Assembly: GCA_014860745.1 (NCBI GenBank)
Contig: JACZJC010000078.1
Span: forward strand, 1-64,000
Length of the DNA: 64,000 bases
Source of the DNA: Anaerolineales bacterium
GTDB taxonomy: Bacteria > Chloroflexota > Anaerolineae > Anaerolineales > Villigracilaceae
Direction: 5' to 3'
The stretch's first letter is position 1. Every line of letters starts with the position of its first letter. The position numbers and the translations under genes are program-made. The notes beneath the pieces are model-generated. The model saw nothing but the letters and a program-made list of their open reading frames with translations. It had not been told where the DNA came from and searched no databases. Of this stretch, positions 14,938 to 22,874 are shown piece by piece.

Positions 14938-15384
14938 ATGGAAATCATGATGCGTCCCATTGGCGTGATCCACTCACCGTTCACCGAAAAAGACCAGACC
15001 CCCATTCAGTCCGTGCGCTCACAAGTCATTGGGCTGGTGGAAGTTTATCCTGAGTTTGCCGATGGGCTGAAAGATATCGAGGATTTATCCCATATCCATC
15101 TGTTGTACATCTTCCATGCATCATCTGGCTACTCGCTTCATGTTAAACCATTTTTAGACGATCTTGAACACGGCATATTTGCAACACGCTATCCTTATCG
15201 CCCCAATCCGATCGGCATATCCACTGTACGGCTTATAACACGCCAGGAAAATATGCTCACCATCGAAGGTGTGGATGTGCTGGACGGCACACCCCTGCTC
15301 GACATCAAGCCCTATGTCCCAGACTTCGACCTCCGCACAGAAGATGTGCGCGTTGGCTGGTATGAAACACGGAGTAAAAAGTGA
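14938..15384 (+). CDS. trmO: TrmO-type tRNA (t6A37) methyltransferase
   Basis: TrmO uses SAM to N6-methylate threonylcarbamoyladenosine 37 of tRNA-Thr. The 148-aa protein shows the family start MRPIGVIHSPF, then QVIGLVEVYPEFADGLKDIEDLSHIHLLYIF, and the signature FATRYPYRPNPIGISTVRL (about 81-100), followed by VLDGTPLLDIKPYVPDFD. It lacks the C-terminal extension of E. coli TrmO, like many archaeal and anaerobe members. The ATG at 14938 is used. Its stop overlaps the next start (GTGA), giving translational coupling to the VKOR fusion. Confidence 0.88.
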   Translation: MEIMMRPIGVIHSPFTEKDQTPIQSVRSQVIGLVEVYPEFADGLKDIEDLSHIHLLYIFHASSGYSLHVKPFLDDLEHGIFATRYPYRPNPIGISTVRLITRQENMLTIEGVDVLDGTPLLDIKPYVPDFDLRTEDVRVGWYETRSKK

Positions 15385-16598
15385 AACGACATCAAATAAG
15401 AATTCTCCTTCTTCTTGTCAGTGTATTCATTGCTCCAATCATAAATGCTCATGCTCAATCGGCTGCGCCTGTTGTGCGTGCTGTACTTTTCTATTCACCC
15501 TCTTGTGGGCATTGCGAATATGTGATCATTAACACACTTCAGCCCATGATCAGAAAATATGGAGACCAACTGCAAATCATTGGTGTGGATGTCACTCAGC
15601 AACAGGGGCAAGCCTTATTTATGTCTGCCATGCAAAAATTCAACCTTGAACATGCCGGGGTACCCTTCCTGGTCATTGACGATTTGTATCTGATAGGTTC
15701 AGCCGACATTCCAGAAAAATTTCCCGACTTGGTTGAGACCTATCTCACACAGGGCGGCATAGATTGGCCCGATATTCCCGGGTTGCAGGAGGTAATCTCC
15801 CAATCTTCAGAAGCGGATGTCTCAACTGCTACCATTACAGCCACTCAGGCAAATACCCCGCCTGTAACTATCACTGTCCAACCTGGGACGCTTCAAACGA
15901 CCCTTATGCCTTCTGCCGTTTCCCCGGCATTTGCCTCACCGACAGCCACACCCGGCATCATCGGCATACACACAGAAACATCCAACTGGCACGATCAATT
16001 TGCCCTTGACCCTACTGGCAACACATTATCTGTATTTGTGCTGTTAGGCATGCTCGGATCCATTGTGTGGGCTGTCATTCTTTTTAGAAGCACAACTGGG
16101 ACTTCCCTGAAAGGGAAGTGGGCATGGATCATTCCGTTGCTCTGCATTATTGGCTTTGGCGTGGCTGGCTACCTGGCATACATTGAGACCACCAATACAA
16201 CAGCTGTCTGCGGACCCGTGGGAGACTGCAATACCGTCCAACAAAGCGAGTATGCGCGTCTCTTTGGCATGCTTCCAATTGGAGTGTTAGGCTTGTTAGG
16301 ATACATAGCAATTCTCATTTCTTGGCTGATTGCGCGATATGCTAATGATCATCTTGCCGATCTTGCCGTCATATCCTTATTCCTCATGACCGTCTCTGGT
16401 ACGCTATTCTCGATCTACCTTACCTTCCTGGAACCCTTCGTCATCGGCGCAACCTGTGCCTGGTGCTTGACATCCGCAATATTAATGACCATACTAATGT
16501 TACTTACGGTGAGACCGGCAAAGCTGGCGTTTATCAAAAAAATATTCGGCGCTCCTTTCCATAGAAGACATATGCAGATTGAAGCCCGCGATGATTGA
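15381..16598 (+). CDS. Exported thioredoxin-like domain fused to VKOR membrane domain
   Basis: VKOR homologues re-oxidise thiol oxidoreductases for disulfide formation outside the cytoplasm. A signal peptide (ILLLLVSVFIAPIINAHA) precedes a thioredoxin-like domain with YSPSCGHC (Cys42, Cys45) and a cis-Pro-like GVPFLVI. A Thr/Pro-rich linker (about 145-205) leads to a four-helix VKOR domain with CGPVGDCNTVQQSEYARLFG and the catalytic CAWC near 367-370. In most bacterial fusions VKOR comes first, so the order here is reversed. The gene starts with GTG overlapping trmO. Confidence 0.9.
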   Translation: MKRHQIRILLLLVSVFIAPIINAHAQSAAPVVRAVLFYSPSCGHCEYVIINTLQPMIRKYGDQLQIIGVDVTQQQGQALFMSAMQKFNLEHAGVPFLVIDDLYLIGSADIPEKFPDLVETYLTQGGIDWPDIPGLQEVISQSSEADVSTATITATQANTPPVTITVQPGTLQTTLMPSAVSPAFASPTATPGIIGIHTETSNWHDQFALDPTGNTLSVFVLLGMLGSIVWAVILFRSTTGTSLKGKWAWIIPLLCIIGFGVAGYLAYIETTNTTAVCGPVGDCNTVQQSEYARLFGMLPIGVLGLLGYIAILISWLIARYANDHLADLAVISLFLMTVSGTLFSIYLTFLEPFVIGATCAWCLTSAILMTILMLLTVRPAKLAFIKKIFGAPFHRRHMQIEARDD

Positions 16599-16613
16599 TC
16601 TTCAAAAAAATGA

Positions 16614-16739
16614 TACTTCGTGTATGTAGCCGAAAAATTAAATATTTCTGAAGCGGCCAAGCAACTGCATGTCAGTCAACCCACGGTGAGCCACCAGATC
16701 AAACTATTGAAGCAGGTATGGGGATGTGGTGTTTTTTAA
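16614..16739 (+). pseudogene. LysR-family regulator remnant (HTH only)
   Basis: The frame reads YFVYVAEKLNISEAAKQLHV, then SQPTVSHQIKLLKQ, and stops after 41 codons. This is the LysR N-terminal helix-turn-helix without its first few residues and without the substrate-binding domain. It is a decayed fragment in the 180-bp gap after the VKOR gene. Confidence 0.75.
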
Positions 16740-16778
16740 TTGATTGGTCATTTTGAGATACGGGCCAGTGGAAATTCA

Positions 16779-18317
16779 TCAACCATGGAATGGTTCGTTA
16801 ACTTCCCTTAATTTGGACTTCAACATATTCAGTAATTCAGCCGCTGTTTCCTTCTTTGTCGCTGACAGATCGGTGAGTTCTTCGGGGTCGGATTTAATGT
16901 CGAAAAGCTGATAGCGTTCGCCAAGGCTGCCAAGTTGTTCGTAGCCGAGGTAATAAATCAATTTGTAATTCCCCAGCACTTGTATGATCGTGGCTTCGGT
17001 GAGCGGCAGTTCGACGTTATTCCGCCGGGCTTGGACGGTGTAAACTGCATTTTCCTTTTGAAGAATTTGAGGTGTGTATGGCGGCAGGATGGCTCCCTCC
17101 GACCAATCGGGAATCTTGTGCCCGGTCACGTGCAGCATGGTTGTCATCAGATCGACCGCCGCAGTCGGGGTGTGGATCTCCCTGCCGGTTTGCTGCCCGG
17201 GTTCGAAAATCATCAACGGCACGCGGACGATGGGCTGGTAGAGTGTTGGTGTGACATGGCCGGAGATACCGCGTTCCTGCATTTCGCCATGGTCGGAGGT
17301 GAGCACCACCCAGGAATTTTCGAGCACACCGGTGGATTCCAGCGTGTCGAACAGGCGGCCGAACTCGCTGTCCACATTGAGGATGAATTCGTTGTAATAC
17401 GCCCTCGCATTCGAGAGAGTCTCGTATGCGTTCCCTTCAGAGAAAAATTCATCCTGCGGTTTGTCGAGCGGTTTGAAATTATCTTTGAGGAAAATATTGT
17501 TGAACTCGATCCTCGGCTTGTATGGGAAATGCGGCGGATGGTAATGAACGTATGCAAAGAATGGCTGCGGCAAATCGGTGACATGTTCTCTCAACCAGTC
17601 GATGCCTTCTTCGAGGGCGTAAAAATTTCCGCCGTTCGTATTCGGCAGGCCGTTTGGGTAAAGGTTTTTGTAGCTGGCGAGTTTTCTTTGCTGATACTCT
17701 TCGTAAAGATGATTTAAAAATAACGAATATGAATACCCATACTCGCTCCGCTTCATATCCCTGGACCAGCTTACCGTGGCAATATCTTCATCCCCGGAAA
17801 AGATTTTTCGGATCAGCCCATCGTTGCTAATGAAGAGCGATTCCATGGGGACGTACTCATCGATGTCCCGTTGAAATTGTTGCAGCAGAGTGTTTGCAAG
17901 CGGATTATGGGTGTATCCCATGCGGTGATAATCGTCGAAGGCGTGGAAGATACTTTTAGCGGCGTAAGAATCGCGGACCTCCGCACCAAACCGGAAAGCG
18001 CGGTGTGACCACGGATGCGACATGGTGAGCAGGGACGCCGTGCCAGGCGTTGTGTAATTGCCGCCGGAAAAATGGTTGTAATAAACGTTGGCCCGTTTTG
18101 CGAGTCTATCAAGATTGGGCGTGGTTTCCCGACCGTAGCCATAAAGGGAGATGTCGTACGCTGAAAAAGAATCAAACAGGATAACGAGCACATTTTTTCT
18201 TTCCCCTTGCATCAACTGCGACGCACCAATTGTTTTTAAAAGCGGCGGAGCCAAAAGCCCCAACGGAACCATCCCCGCCAATTTCAAAAAATCCCGGCGC
18301 CCAAAACCATGTTTCAT
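16779..18317 (-). CDS. Tat-exported alkaline-phosphatase-superfamily (sulfatase-fold) protein, paralogue of 46016-47554
   Basis: With the ATG at 18317 the protein is 512 aa, the same length as its paralogue. A Tat signal (GFGRRDFLKLAGMVPLGLLAPP) leads into VLVILFDSFSAYDISLYGYGRETTPNLDRLA. The sulfatase nucleophile motif CxPxR is replaced by TTPGT in NYTTPGTASLLTM. A Thr nucleophile is used by LtaS/EptA-type phosphotransferases, so phosphoglycerol or phosphoethanolamine transfer or hydrolysis is more likely than sulfatase activity. Metal ligands are seen in LTSDHGEMQERG and GHVTPTLYQPIVRVPL. The upstream TTG start in the track adds 17 unlikely residues. Confidence 0.85.
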   Translation of the reverse strand: MKHGFGRRDFLKLAGMVPLGLLAPPLLKTIGASQLMQGERKNVLVILFDSFSAYDISLYGYGRETTPNLDRLAKRANVYYNHFSGGNYTTPGTASLLTMSHPWSHRAFRFGAEVRDSYAAKSIFHAFDDYHRMGYTHNPLANTLLQQFQRDIDEYVPMESLFISNDGLIRKIFSGDEDIATVSWSRDMKRSEYGYSYSLFLNHLYEEYQQRKLASYKNLYPNGLPNTNGGNFYALEEGIDWLREHVTDLPQPFFAYVHYHPPHFPYKPRIEFNNIFLKDNFKPLDKPQDEFFSEGNAYETLSNARAYYNEFILNVDSEFGRLFDTLESTGVLENSWVVLTSDHGEMQERGISGHVTPTLYQPIVRVPLMIFEPGQQTGREIHTPTAAVDLMTTMLHVTGHKIPDWSEGAILPPYTPQILQKENAVYTVQARRNNVELPLTEATIIQVLGNYKLIYYLGYEQLGSLGERYQLFDIKSDPEELTDLSATKKETAAELLNMLKSKLREVNEPFHG

Positions 18318-18451
18318 AACTAAATCCTCAAATCTATTTGAAAAATTCCCTGATAACAGAAAAACCATCCATTTAATTGGATCGATGTATTTTCATTATA
18401 ACAAAATATGTAAGACAGACTTTGGAATAAAAGATGAGGCATCGAGCATTC

Positions 18452-19981
18452 TCATGCGATGCCCGAACAAATTTCCTTTCGCAGTTCCCCTTTTTGGACT
18501 TTCCCCATGGCATTGCGGGGCAGGCCATCTTTGAAGACTATGGATTTGGGAGATTTGTATGGCGCAAGCTTTTCGCGGCAAAAACGCATCAATTCCTCGC
18601 CGCTGGCTGATTCGGTTTTCTCCAGCACAACCACCGCTGTGACTCTTTCCCCCCATTCTCGATCTGGGCAGCCAATGACTGCACATGCAGCCACGGCGGG
18701 ATGCTCCGCCAGCACGCGTTCCACTTCAGGCGGGTAGATATTCAGCCCGCCGCTGATGATTAAATCTTTGGAACGGCCGCACAGAGTCAGGTAGCCGTCC
18801 GCTTCGAGGTAGCCAAGATCACCGGTTTTGAACCAGCCGTCGGCGGAGAAAGAGGCGGATGTTTTTTCGGGCTGATTCCAATATCCTTTGAAAATGTTCG
18901 ATCCGCGAAGCTGCACATCCCCGATCTCTCCAATTGGAAGCGGCTCCTCTATCTCTGAGTTTACGATACGCACTTCCACTCCGGGCAGGGGCAGCCCCAC
19001 CGAGCCGATGCGGCGCTCGCCATGCAAGGGATTGGAACAATTCATGCCAGTTTCGGTCATGCCGTAGCGTTCAAGCAGGGTGTGGCCAAAGGTTTTCTGA
19101 AAACCGGTGAATACTTCGTCGGGCAGGCGGTCGGATCCGGAGGTGATGAGGCGGACATGCGAAAGGTTGAAGCTTTTTGCATCGGGCACATCTAGCAAGC
19201 GCTGGTGAATGGTTGGGACCGCCATGAAAATCGTGCAGCGGCGATCCACAAGTGTTTGCAGAGTTTTCCGCGCATCGAATTCGCGCATCATGATCGTGGT
19301 TGCACCCGCATGCAAAGCGCCGTGCAATGCGACGAATAATCCGTGAACGTGGAAGATGGGCAGTACATGAAGCAGGATGTCATCCGGCTGCCAGCCCCAG
19401 GATATGTGAAGCGCCTCAAGATTCGAACTCAGATTGCCATGGGTGATCTCGGCTCCTTTGGGTCTCCCGGTGGTGCCGCTGGTGTAGATGATGACAGCTG
19501 TAGCAGTGAGACTCGCGGTCGGCGATTGGAGATTTACACTTGGCGATTTTGCGATTTGGGAAATGAATTGGTCAGGCTTGGAGGGCTCGAGGAAAATGCA
19601 TCCCTGCAAATCAGGCAGACCCGGAAGAATGTTTTGGATTTTGTCTTTGGAAGATTCGAGGGCAAAAAATAATTTTGTTCCAGAGTCCTCAAGAAAATAG
19701 TTCAATTCGTCGGGAGGGTAGGCAAGGTTTAGCGGAAGAGTAATGGCTCCCATTCGAACGGTTGCGAGATGCAAAAGAATGAACTCAAGGCTTTTGGAAA
19801 GTTGCAAGGCAATCCGGTCGCCGGGCACAACACCCAGGCCTTGAAGATAGGCCGCCGTTCGGTTTATCAGGCTGTCTAATTCGGCATAGGTGACGCGCTG
19901 AAGGGGCGGGTCGATAAATTCAAGCGCAACCTTTTCTGGAAATTTTCGGACATTTTCGGTGAATGAAGTTAGGAAGGACAT
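18452..19981 (-). CDS. MatB-like acyl-CoA synthetase (class I adenylate-forming enzyme)
   Basis: The enzyme activates a carboxylic acid as acyl-AMP and transfers it to CoA. The 509-aa protein has the P-loop IYTSGTTGRPKGAEITHGNL (about 171-190), ERYGMTETGMN (about 307-317), FKTGDLGYLEADGYLTLCGRSKDLIISGG and the catalytic Lys in PRNAMGKVQKGEL near the C-terminus. The His-containing LPIFHVHGLF and the size suit malonyl-CoA synthetase (MatB)-like enzymes, but other short acids are possible. A 'NLQSP' peptide around residue 150 comes from the dispersed mini-repeat. A TATAAT box stands 6 bp before the ATG. Confidence 0.88.
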   Translation of the reverse strand: MSFLTSFTENVRKFPEKVALEFIDPPLQRVTYAELDSLINRTAAYLQGLGVVPGDRIALQLSKSLEFILLHLATVRMGAITLPLNLAYPPDELNYFLEDSGTKLFFALESSKDKIQNILPGLPDLQGCIFLEPSKPDQFISQIAKSPSVNLQSPTASLTATAVIIYTSGTTGRPKGAEITHGNLSSNLEALHISWGWQPDDILLHVLPIFHVHGLFVALHGALHAGATTIMMREFDARKTLQTLVDRRCTIFMAVPTIHQRLLDVPDAKSFNLSHVRLITSGSDRLPDEVFTGFQKTFGHTLLERYGMTETGMNCSNPLHGERRIGSVGLPLPGVEVRIVNSEIEEPLPIGEIGDVQLRGSNIFKGYWNQPEKTSASFSADGWFKTGDLGYLEADGYLTLCGRSKDLIISGGLNIYPPEVERVLAEHPAVAACAVIGCPDREWGERVTAVVVLEKTESASGEELMRFCREKLAPYKSPKSIVFKDGLPRNAMGKVQKGELRKEICSGIA

Positions 19982-20805
19982 TGGCCAATTATACGAGAAT
20001 TGAAGGCGGTGTACACGCTGAAGAATCCAGCCAGCGCATCGGCTCCGGATGTGTGCCCGCTGGATAGAATTTTCGATATCGGGAGTTCAAGGTTTAAATT
20101 TGGAAAAATCATTGCATCGAAAAATTCATGCCATGATATTTCCGCTTCGCCTCTCCCTGCGGATTTGAGCCATGCGGCCGAAAGGGAGGTGGTCAACGGG
20201 GCGGCGGATTCGGCAATTTCTTTTGCGAAAGGTTCTACTTTTTCTCTTGGGTGGATGGTCCATGCCGCGTACAATGCGCCCATGAGGAAGTCGTCTCCAG
20301 TTGGGGTGAGACCAATACCCAGGCCGGCAACCTGGGCGGCCAGGGATTTTGCCGTTGTAATATCTGCTGCAACAAACGCGGAGGAAATGCCGGCGATAAG
20401 TACATTGGAGAATTGAGGGTTGGAAAACGAGGATTGGTTAATTGCTGAATTGGTTAATTGTTTGCAAATATTCTCCCTCCTGATATATAACGCTTCCCAA
20501 TCAGGGCGTGGGTTCCAGAGGTTCGCGTCCGCGGTGCGGATGGAGAGTTGGCCGAGATGTAGATGATCGGGAGAATTGTAGATCGGGGATTTGATGTTTA
20601 TGTAATCGGGGAAACTAACCTTGTTCTCGATTACAAGATTGAATGGTCCGTTTCCGATTTCTGGGGTGACGATGGATAGAACCTCCCTGCGCTCGTTGAT
20701 GAGATTACAGGCGTTATCGAAGATGTGCAAAAAACGCGGTCGATGCGTATGAATGAGCCAGTTTATGACAGACGGAGTGGCGGAATGAGCTTGAATGGGA
20801 TGCAT
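19969..20805 (-). CDS. DUF2877 protein, AllH-like (oxamate carbamoyltransferase subunit)
   Basis: DUF2877 contains E. coli AllH, one of three subunits (AllF, AllG, AllH) of oxamic transcarbamylase, which links allantoin breakdown to carbamoyl phosphate. The 278-aa protein ends in the family core GIGLTPTGDDFLMGALYAAWTIH (about 187-209) and KILSSGHTSGADALAGFFSVYTAF. The length is like AllH (about 270). The AllF and AllG homologues are 16 kb away at 36-39 kb on the same strand. Its 3' end overlaps the acyl-CoA synthetase start by 13 bp. The GTG/ATG choice is not in doubt. Confidence 0.85.
   Translation of the reverse strand: MHPIQAHSATPSVINWLIHTHRPRFLHIFDNACNLINERREVLSIVTPEIGNGPFNLVIENKVSFPDYINIKSPIYNSPDHLHLGQLSIRTADANLWNPRPDWEALYIRRENICKQLTNSAINQSSFSNPQFSNVLIAGISSAFVAADITTAKSLAAQVAGLGIGLTPTGDDFLMGALYAAWTIHPREKVEPFAKEIAESAAPLTTSLSAAWLKSAGRGEAEISWHEFFDAMIFPNLNLELPISKILSSGHTSGADALAGFFSVYTAFNSRIIGQCPS
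19988..19993 (-). promoter_or_regulatory. -10 box 6 bp before the acyl-CoA synthetase ATG
   Basis: TATAAT on the minus strand, followed by TGGCCA and the ATG at 19981. With the usual start distance the transcript would begin at or near the A of the ATG (leaderless mRNA). No consensus -35 was seen. Confidence 0.6.
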
Positions 20806-20929
20806 AATCTATTCCCCAATTCTACCAATGGAGTCATTCAATACGGCTGAAACCGCTGCATGCCTTTTTGTGGTATCCTCCCGCAGCAGGTAATTCTCAA
20901 AGGTTATCGGTACATAAGGAGAAGGCTAA

Positions 20930-20992
20930 ATGGATGCGCTCAAGATTGATCTCGCTCAAACAGCGCCTATCTGGACCGTATGGATAAAGTGA
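20930..20992 (+). CDS. 20-codon ORF with a good ribosome binding site
   Basis: AAGGAGAAGGCTAA precedes ATG, and the ORF reads MDALKIDLAQTAPIWTVWIK and stops 55 bp before the VOC gene. It could be a leader peptide, or the surviving 5' end of a lost gene. Otherwise the 20806-21046 gap holds nothing evident. Confidence 0.35.
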   Translation: MDALKIDLAQTAPIWTVWIK

Positions 20993-21046
20993 AACGAAAT
21001 GGATGCAGAAAATTTCAACCCTTATCAATAGAAAGGAAGTGCTCAA

Positions 21047-21406
21047 ATGTTAAACCTGAATTCAGTAATGATCGGAACAAAACAGCCTCAAGTGTTGGCG
21101 GCTTTTTATGAAAAAGTTTTCGAAAAGCCGGCGGATATGGTCGACCCGGAAAACGGTTTTTGGGGATGGCAGGCGGGAAGCGCGTTCATGGGAATTTTGA
21201 ACCATTCCGAAATGGGCGGCTCCACGAAAGACCCGGGCCGGGTGATGGTCAATTTTGAAACTCCACAGGTCAGGGAGGAGTTCGAGCGCATAAAATCCCT
21301 CGGCGGTGTGGTCATCCATGAACCGTACGAAATGGGGCAGGGCTGGATTGCGACGCTCGCCGATCCTGATGGAAATTACTTTCAGTTAATGAACGTGGTA
21401 GGATAA
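21047..21406 (+). CDS. VOC-family (glyoxalase/bleomycin resistance-like) protein
   Basis: Vicinal oxygen chelate proteins are beta-alpha-beta-beta-beta metalloenzymes or binding proteins. The 119-aa protein shows MLNLNSVMIGTKQPQVLAAFYEKVF at the N-terminus and the C-terminal GVVIHEPYEMGQGWIATLADPDGNYFQLM, the characteristic last strands with the metal-ligand position. AAAGGAAG precedes the ATG. The DinB gene starts 4 bp after its stop, so the two are probably co-expressed. The substrate is unknown. Confidence 0.88.
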   Translation: MLNLNSVMIGTKQPQVLAAFYEKVFEKPADMVDPENGFWGWQAGSAFMGILNHSEMGGSTKDPGRVMVNFETPQVREEFERIKSLGGVVIHEPYEMGQGWIATLADPDGNYFQLMNVVG

Positions 21407-21410
21407 AAAA

Positions 21411-21908
21411 ATGGGCGAAAATATTCTCGCAAAATTGTTCGAGCACAACAACTGGGCAAACCAAAAGGTCATCGAAGTGTGCGCCGCACTGACGGATGAG
21501 CAACTGGACACGCCGCCTCAATCCGCCACGGAGGGGAGTATCCGCAGTACACTTCTCCATCTTGTGTCAGCGCAGCACGGCTACCTGCGGCTTCTCACCC
21601 TCCCCGTCGAGGAGAGGCGGGAGCGCGTCACTGTGGAGTTTCCCGATTTGGAAAAATCCTTGAAGGACAGCGGCGAACATTTGTTGGAACTCGCCAGAGA
21701 TGTGAGCAAACTTCCCGCGACTCGACTCCAAACAAGAGACGACTATTGGGTTGAGCCGTGGGTGCTCATGGTGCAGATCATCAACCATGCCACCGAACAC
21801 CGCGAACAGATCAAGAGCATGCTCACGGCATTGGGCATCACCCCGCCAAGTATTGACGGCTGGGATTATGGCGAAGCGGTCCACGCGCTCGTTCCGATCT
21901 CATCCTGA
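21411..21908 (+). CDS. DinB-family protein
   Basis: DinB/YfiT proteins are four-helix bundles with a three-His metal site, often thiol transferases. The 165-aa protein shows LFEHNNWANQKVIEVCAALTDEQLDTPP, LLHLVSAQHGYLRLLTLP and INHATEHREQIKSMLTALGITPPSIDGWDY, with His in HLVSAQHGY and HATEHR at the expected metal positions. It follows the VOC gene at 4 bp and ends 10 bp before the convergent NmrA-like gene. Confidence 0.88.
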   Translation: MGENILAKLFEHNNWANQKVIEVCAALTDEQLDTPPQSATEGSIRSTLLHLVSAQHGYLRLLTLPVEERRERVTVEFPDLEKSLKDSGEHLLELARDVSKLPATRLQTRDDYWVEPWVLMVQIINHATEHREQIKSMLTALGITPPSIDGWDYGEAVHALVPISS

Positions 21909-21917
21909 TCGAGGTGT

Positions 21918-22769
21918 TCAAAAGGATTCCGTCTTTGTCCTTTTGGCAAATGATCCAAGCTGGGTTGGTTCCCGCTTCAAGAGCCACCTCAAAACATTTG
22001 GATTTCCCGCCAGACCCCATTGGTTGTAATACTCGAACATTCTTATTAAATTATCCACTGCGTATTCGCTTAACCCTTGTGCGCGTCTTCTCCAGTCACT
22101 GATCTCTTCCTGCTCGGCCCTAACAATCCGACTCAAGACATGCCCGAACACCTCTGCTGCATCCGCATGGGATATTGGGAGTGTGCCGGCCAGTTCGTAG
22201 ACCGCATTCCTGTGATTTGATTCGGTCAAAATGATTTTGGCGGCTTCTGCGAGGTCTTCAAGATCGATGAAGCTGAATTTGGCGTGGATAGAATAAGGTA
22301 TGCGCAAAACACCCTCTTCGATGATGCTCTTCCAGCCTGCCAGCAGATTTTGCATGTACGGCGCGGGTTGCAGGATCGTGAAGGGAATTCCCGACTCGAA
22401 GAGCATCTCTTCCATGCGCAGCTTCTGCCAGTGATGATTCATCTTTTCTGTTTGAGGGTGCAGGACGGAATGATAGATAATATGCTCCACGCCCGCCTTT
22501 TGCGCTTCGTCAATCACCATCCTGCCTATTATCAACTCATCCGGGCTCATGTTTGGGCAGATGTGATATATACACTGCACATCCTGCATTGCAGAGCGGA
22601 TCGAATCTCTATCTCGAAGATCGCCAACGATGACCTTCTCCGCTCCAAGGGACTGTAATATTGAAGCATGTTCTTCGCGATGGACGAACGCGCTGACACT
22701 CTCCACGGTCGAGATGCTCTTGACCAGGGCCCTGCCTGTTTTACCGCCTGCGCCTGTGATAAGTATCAT
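21918..22769 (-). CDS. NmrA/NAD(P)H-binding SDR-like protein
   Basis: Atypical short-chain dehydrogenases of the NmrA group bind NAD(P) and often act as redox sensors or reductases. The 283-aa protein begins MILITGAGGKTGRALVKSIS, a Rossmann GxGGxTG motif, and has SLGAEKVIVGDLRDRDSIRSAMQ and a YH(S) motif in HIIYHSVLHP. No Lys of the classical YxxxK is obvious. It converges on the DinB gene with a 9-bp gap. The substrate is unknown. Confidence 0.88.
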   Translation of the reverse strand: MILITGAGGKTGRALVKSISTVESVSAFVHREEHASILQSLGAEKVIVGDLRDRDSIRSAMQDVQCIYHICPNMSPDELIIGRMVIDEAQKAGVEHIIYHSVLHPQTEKMNHHWQKLRMEEMLFESGIPFTILQPAPYMQNLLAGWKSIIEEGVLRIPYSIHAKFSFIDLEDLAEAAKIILTESNHRNAVYELAGTLPISHADAAEVFGHVLSRIVRAEQEEISDWRRRAQGLSEYAVDNLIRMFEYYNQWGLAGNPNVLRWLLKREPTQLGSFAKRTKTESF

Positions 22770-22874
22770 AAATTGGATGGCTTATAATTCTGAATGATAT
22801 CCATTATACAAAATAATCCTGTAAAACCCCGGTTCTGCCGGTGAAAAAAAACAACCCGATGGGAGATTGAGCTC

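Noticed and set aside
16935-17717. 260-aa plus-strand ORF
   Set aside because: It is antisense to the sulfatase-fold gene, has no recognisable domain, and follows the codon pattern of the opposite strand.
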